A stretch of DNA of 37,560 nucleotides, from contig KN882859.1 of the NCBI GenBank assembly GCA_000934455.1, positions 117,764-155,323 of the forward strand, in the 5' to 3' direction. Source of the DNA: Apostichopus parvimensis (taxonomy: Eukaryota > Echinodermata > Holothuroidea > Aspidochirotida > Stichopodidae). The first letter of the stretch is position 1; the number at the start of each line of letters is the position of its first letter. Under the pieces are notes generated by a model that worked only from the letters and a program-made list of their open reading frames with translations, was not told the origin of the DNA and did no database searches. The position numbers were made by a program, and so were the translations under genes. Shown one piece after another: positions 32,077 to 37,560 of the stretch.

Positions 32077-32384
32077 AGATACAGTACAATGTTTACAAGG
32101 CCTTCACAGTTTGACCTCTGATCTCCACCAATTTTAATAGGGTTGTTGTACTCACCAACCACAGGTCTTTATTAATAATTTAAAAACAGGAGATCAAACG
32201 GATTGATGTCATGTTAACACGGTCATAAAAATCAGCTTCTTGCATTCAATTTTTGGGCATACATGCCAGATGTAAGATCCTGCTTGATATACAGTATCGT
32301 ATTTACAAGGTTTCTTCAGTTTGACCTCTGTTGGCCCCAAATGACCTTTGACGCCTAGCAAACACAATAGGGTTCTTGTACTCA
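32077..32384 (+). repeat. Diverged direct duplication, offset 210 bp
   Basis: 32077-32154 and 32287-32384 share, in order, GATA.ACAGTA, TTTACAAGG, TTCAGTTTGACCTCTG (first copy CACAGTTTGACCTCTG), AATAGGGTT.TTGTACTCA. The second copy has about 20 extra bases in the middle. Confidence 0.75.
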
Positions 32385-33979
32385 ATACTTCAGATACTGT
32401 GTTACATGTATGCAGCTGCACTGACACATAGCTTTACTCTTAAAAGTCAAATTGCAGCCACTGGTTCGGTTGCAAATTTCTTATCCATACAGCCACTACA
32501 AAAAACAACTTAAATTTAAACTACTGTTCAGTGCAAGCTAAGGAAACATTAATTTGTATTAATTTAATGCACTTTCTTTCTTGATTTTATTTTATTTTTT
32601 TAAATTTATTTTCAACCAAAATTATATAATAAAATATAATGTGAAGTATGCAAGTTTTCCTTCCTTTGACTGCGCTTACTCAAGACATTTACAAGTGTTA
32701 ATCTACCTCTTTCTTGCAAAATCTGATCAAACTATGTGTGTAATAACATAGGCCCTAGATGGTGGTTAAAACCTAAAACACAGAGCAAAATCAATGAGCT
32801 ACCATTTAAGATCATTTGTTCTATTACCACAGCAAAGTTACCCTGTATACCATGTTACTTTTATTTATCCACATGGTGGAATCCTTTATTTAAAATTAAT
32901 GTGTTTCCCAGGCCAGTAAATTAGGCTACACAACCATATTGTGTGTACTACATGACCAACAGGCAGAGACATTTACGCCTACAATCAAAGCATAAGTTTT
33001 CTGACATTGACATGCTCAGGTGAACAAATTTGGGGTATAATGGTATACAGTAAATTGGCAAGAACTTACGGGTTATAACGACAGCAGAAATCTCACTGAT
33101 TTTGCTCTGTATGTCACACTGTAGTTTTAGTTCTATTCTTTAACTACATGGTTTTATCAATGTTTTGCTCAGTTTCCATCAGAAATTGAAAGAATTGTAC
33201 TTGTAAATGTCAGACTGATGTCAAACTCCCTAACTTTGCAAAATTCCAGTAAACAAAAATTTCTAGTAAATGGGCAACATAATTCATGAAAGCATCTCAA
33301 AATGTATGATGTTTACTTGTTTCACTGCTCAAGGCAATTTTCGTGAAGGCTTTGTAGATTGAAACTGAGAAGATAAAGTGGTTATAATTTGATAGCATAG
33401 ATCTACCATACATATGTCAGAAAGAGTCCGAGGACTTGAAGAGGTCCTTGATGGGAACTTGATTGTCCCTCCTGATCCATTTTATTCTACTAAACTAAAC
33501 TAACCACACAACTTCGGAATGCTGGCCCACTGTGATACGTTGATGCCGAATTGACTTTACCCACTCCACATCCGATTATCAGCCTCAGAATATTAAGCTT
33601 CAACTGAGACTCTATTAAATATTTACATGAACAGAAAATTACAACCTCACAATGTTGGGTCGTTCTCAAATTAGAGTCTTGGACTAAACATAGATTCCAA
33701 CAGGGCAACAGTGCATGCATACGGATCCTACGATAGGTCTCCTAAGTCAGTAGCCTGTGGTCCTGTTTTCTATAGTTAGCCTCCTCCTACTTTGGGACCC
33801 TCTTACTTCTTAGCTATTTTGATGAGCAAGTTTACTTTTAAGCGATAGCCCAAAAAGTTAAGTGTCAGACTGTTTAGTTATAGATATAACACTAACACTA
33901 CAGGCTAGGCCAAACATTAGACCTACCCAAGCAGTAGGCCTTTAGAAGTTAGCCTTGGTTATTTCATTGAACATCCGTT

Positions 33980-34006
33980 AGGCTAGGCCTAGGCTAGGCC
34001 TAGGCT
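33980..34006 (+). repeat. AGGCTAGGCCT palindromic tandem repeat
   Basis: AGGCTAGGCCT is repeated twice and a half, with AGGCCT palindromes inside. The GGCCTAG word is frequent elsewhere in the window. Confidence 0.8.
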
Positions 34007-35331
34007 ATAGCTTAACAGATTTCGCAAACCTTATTTAAGCTGCAGTTGATCTAAGTTAACGTTCGGCAAGTGAAATCACGTCTATAGGCCTACCTCAGAA
34101 TAGGTTTAAAATGCGTTGTTCATAATTTCCGAAGTAAAATCGTAGCTATCAGCACCAGGTCTGTTTCAAACTTCTAATTCAGGTTCTGTTTGGCATTCTA
34201 TGCGGCCCAACAGAACAGCACACATACCATAAAACTTAGGGATGTTAGTCCAGGTACGGTCGGTATACGGTAGGTACTTTTCTTGCTAAGTTTGTCGGAG
34301 ATATATTTTTCTGCAATGATTTCATTTACATAGTACGCCCTCTTTTTTCAAGTGAACAACCTATTTTATCACTACTCCTTTAATAGATAGGTTTTTGCAT
34401 AGTAATGTTAAAGAGTACAAAGGTCAAGTAAACCGCATAAGCAGCTGTGCGTCAGTGCGGAAAGCCCGAAATGCGATACGAATTTCCATGTAGGGAAACT
34501 CCCGTACGACACAACATAGGGAGAGAAGTAATACTGCAATAAAATGTTTATGTTGGCGCATAGCCTACACAATAACGAAGCATTGTAATTAGGTTTCATG
34601 TCCGTCAACTGTAACCTTCCACCACGACTGGCGCCCGAAAGTGTTTCACAAATATACTAAAACTAGGCTTCGGAAACCTTGAAATTCACTGAACTAGACA
34701 AAACTTAACTGACTTTCTCCGTCGGTAGCACATGATACAAATTCCTTTCAACTGAAATGCAACCCTCTCATTTTCATTAGCATTTTCGGTAAATTTCAAG
34801 GTTCAGATGCTCCTTCATTGATTCCTAAATAGTTTTTTTTTGTTGTTTATGTTTGGGCTAATTCATGCAACCAAAGGCCCCGGGGTATATGATATTTGGA
34901 CTTTGGATGGCACGTTTGCCTCTGACGGTATGAGCTTGAACAAATAGCTAAGGGAAACTTCCCCCTGCCCAGCCTGATGTCCATGAAAACCCAACCATTA
35001 CTTTCTCCACTTTTGTTGAATTTTACACACGAGTTAGGTCTACCAGTAACAAGATGTGAAAAGTGAACAAACAAACAGCCCGCACCAATTTAGCGTTGGG
35101 AGTAGCTAGCTGCATCCATGGAGCTATAAACAGATAGCTCCATGCTGCATCTAAAGCTCATTTTCAACTTTGAATCTGCTTTTGTCAGTGGACGTTGTAT
35201 ATTATCTGGTTTGATCTGGTCTGGTCCGGTTTGGCGGTCTGATTAGGTTTGCCATCTTATCTGATCTGGTCTATTCTAATCTGGTCAGTGTGAGTGTTGG
35301 CAGCATATAGCTCTTTTGAATCCCTATATCT

Positions 35332-35404
35332 ATGCAACGATTTTGGATAATATTCGCGGTTATGTTATTGAGCCTTCCCTTTCCATCAGTTTCCAGAGAA
35401 TATG
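35332..35404 (+). CDS. Candidate first exon with signal peptide or anchor
   Basis: An open frame reads MQRFWIIFAVMLLSLPF and then PSVSREY, and meets a donor (ATG|GTGAGG) after 24 codons plus one base (phase 1). The hydrophobic core at residues 4-17 looks like a signal peptide or type II anchor. The two sulfotransferase first exons also end in phase 1. I could not establish a second exon before the window ends, so this may be chance. An overlapping alternative exon (35397-35496, acceptor TTTCCAG, donor CTG|GTAAAA) is open in another frame. Confidence 0.3.
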
Positions 35405-37560
35405 GTGAGGCTGCCGCCAGTATGTGATAACTGCACTACCATTCCTATGGACCACTCAACCCACCACATTCACAAATTGGCTGTAGACGTATTCTGGTAA
35501 AAGGCAACGCGGCAACCGTGTTTTTTTTTAAGCTCGGGTTTTGCTGTACGGCATCGAATTGTTGTGTCTCGTCAAGCAGCCTGGTTCTTTAATGTTACTA
35601 ACAAACACGGTGTGGTGTATACCAAGGTATATCTTATCGTATGGGTTGTTCTCTGCACGGCCAAGTCTTAACCATGTCATTTATAATATTCAATTCACTG
35701 AGATCGGTGCTTGGTTGCAAAACGCCTGCTTGGCTGTTATTTATTAATGGAGTTATTAACCGTGTAATTAATACTGAAACAAAAACAGCAGCAAAAAAAA
35801 ACAAATGTTTTTTTTTTCTTTAGTAGTCATATGATCATTCATTTCCGCATCAAACCATTCCTTTGAAGTTATATATAATTCATCGGTCCTCTTTATATAA
35901 TAATCCCAATTTTTGGTAGTAGACAAAATTATTAAAATAAGAAGGCAATTTACTCCTTGCGTGTATATACCTTATATAACTTTATGTTTCTTCTAGTTTC
36001 CCTGATTGCTCCCTTCGGTAACACTCAATGATACTGAATACTTATGGTGACGCTGGAAGATAACCAAGTCTTAGAGGGATTTTCTTGTGACAGACAATTT
36101 GAAACTTACATTGAAGAGCCAAATATAACACAATGCTATTTGAAAAGCTAAACTCAATATCTTGCCAATAACTCAGTCGAGATATATATGTAACCTACGT
36201 TTGATTGGCTAACCCTTCAGCTATACTCCAGGAAGTTGGATCACATTAGGGGGGTTTATGATGTCATCTTGGCAAATGCTCTTTGGAAGTTTACGTATAG
36301 GGTATTATATATTCTTATTGGTTTAACCTTGAAAAACCTGATATATTTGGCATGTTTGCATAGCTCTCAAAGTTCGCTGTACTTAGAATTTCATCAAACA
36401 AATTTTGTTTTTGTGTAGAAAACATTTTTTTTGTTTGTGAACAAAATGATTGACAAATTATAAAAAAAAGCAAAGACATTTTCAGCTGAGGTTCCCTGAT
36501 GACATCATCCATTCTGTTGTTGCCAGATGCAATTTACAAAATATCACTTAATTCTTTTAAATTCATATCTTCGCAATACGAAATGCTATACGAGGATGTG
36601 GTTTTCATAATTTGATTCAGAACATTTTCAGCAATTTTGTTCAGCAATTAATTTTGCCACCAGAAAATCATTTTAATGAAAGTATAGGACTAGTAAGACA
36701 AGACAGACAAAACGACCCTAAAGTATATTAATAATGAGTCACTCCAAGCTTAGATTAATGTATGTCGTCCAGTTACAGAGTTTTTGACAATTGACAATTC
36801 ATAATCATGGACGTTTAATATCAATGTAAGAGACTGAATTCGGTCAGCCTGCGGCTTTGATAAGCCAATGGGGCTTCTTCGCGAGTTCCTGCTTGCAGAA
36901 GGATCTAAATATACATACATACATGAATGTAACCTGGGTAATTATTCACTTGATGTATATATAGCATGGTCATACAGTTACACAGGCTGGGTCTCGGTGT
37001 AAGGGGACCAGGGGGTGGGGGGGGGCTGCAAGTTGTTTGGTTTTCATGCCAAGGGTCTATCTTGGGCGACTTTTCTTTCGACAAAAAGAAAGACATTCTC
37101 ATTAATTATAATTATAAGCCCAAAGTATTGGTTATATTATACGTGTAGGTCAACGGTCTGGAAACCATGGAGCGCCGTACCTCGAATAAAAGTCGCGAGA
37201 AGTTTTTCCGTGTTGGTATTGCGTGATTTCCCCAGACGTTTATAGACATCATTTTTAGAGCTTTCCGATGGAGATTGATTAATAACATTATATGTTTTAC
37301 ACCAAATTTCTATATTTCAGGTTGAGCTCTTATCATTCTGAGCATCGATTCTAAGGGGTGGAGTCTGGTACGTCGTGCCTGTGCCGTGGCGGCCTAAACA
37401 ATTGTGGACTTCAGCTGGTATATGGATCTCAGTAACCTTTAATGTCAATGTCTACTTCGAAAAGCAACAGACATTTTATATTTATATAATTATATGTGAT
37501 GATACATAAAGCAATAAAATAACAATAATATAACTATCACGTGTCTATATCATCGCCACC
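35405..37560 (+). other. No gene recognised
   Basis: AT-rich DNA with short open frames only. It contains a G-rich tract at 37010-37026 and a GC-richer island at 36838-36900. A good-looking acceptor (TATATTTCAG) ends at 37320, but the frames after it close quickly. Confidence 0.5.

Larger units (their letters stand above)
31390..35331. other. Gene-poor stretch upstream of zinc-finger gene C
   Basis: It should include the promoter and any leader exons of gene C, which I could not place. It holds a local duplication and GGCCTAGGCTA repeats. TCTGGT-rich low-complexity sequence occurs at about 35200-35290. No coding exon is supported. Confidence 0.5.

Noticed and set aside
33490-33720. 76-residue minus-strand open frame with VQDSNLRTTQ
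   Set aside because: Such phrases often come from translated repeats; I see no protein family and no clear repeat partner in this window.

Overview
The window is metazoan nuclear DNA. It is AT-rich, genes are split by introns with GT/AG borders, and there are tRNA-derived SINE copies, small hAT-type and Harbinger-type elements, long poly-C runs and microsatellites. The protein families (uronyl/heparan 2-O-sulfotransferase and C2H2 zinc fingers) and the repeat style suggest a marine invertebrate deuterostome. An echinoderm, possibly a holothurian, is my best guess, but this is inference and nothing in the window proves it.

Region 1 (about 1-12000) holds two paralogous genes of the 2-O-sulfotransferase family (UST/HS2ST type), placed head to head. 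The left gene is on the minus strand. Its first exon (membrane anchor) lies at 3044-2822, a PAPS-loop exon at 1156-1046 and a probable catalytic-His exon at 446-396, and it runs off the left edge. The right gene is on the plus strand. It can be rebuilt over nine exons from 5457 to 11944 and gives a 335-residue type II Golgi-type enzyme with the PAPS-binding KCGSRS motif, a GH catalytic motif, an RNPLER 3'-phosphate motif and a typical C-terminus. Short ORF calls miss both genes because every exon is 51-223 bases long.

Region 2 (14117-31389) holds three large C2H2 zinc-finger genes in the order minus, plus, minus. Each is read from one long coding exon. All three share one plan: an isolated N-terminal finger, a charged disordered linker, then ten clustered fingers, making eleven in total. 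The first two are close paralogs that match finger by finger; the third has diverged more and has a glutamine-rich, polar tail. They are probably DNA-binding nuclear regulators made by local duplication.

The stretches between genes carry the mobile DNA: a hAT-type MITE with an 8-bp target duplication (559-914), a second hAT-type MITE with a perfect 8-bp duplication (25878-26259) beside a truncated sister copy (25172-25455), a Harbinger-like inverted-repeat element with a TAA duplication (19392-19776), two copies of one SINE family, and several local duplications and hairpins. The right end (31390-37560) has no gene I can establish, only one candidate signal-peptide exon at 35332-35404.
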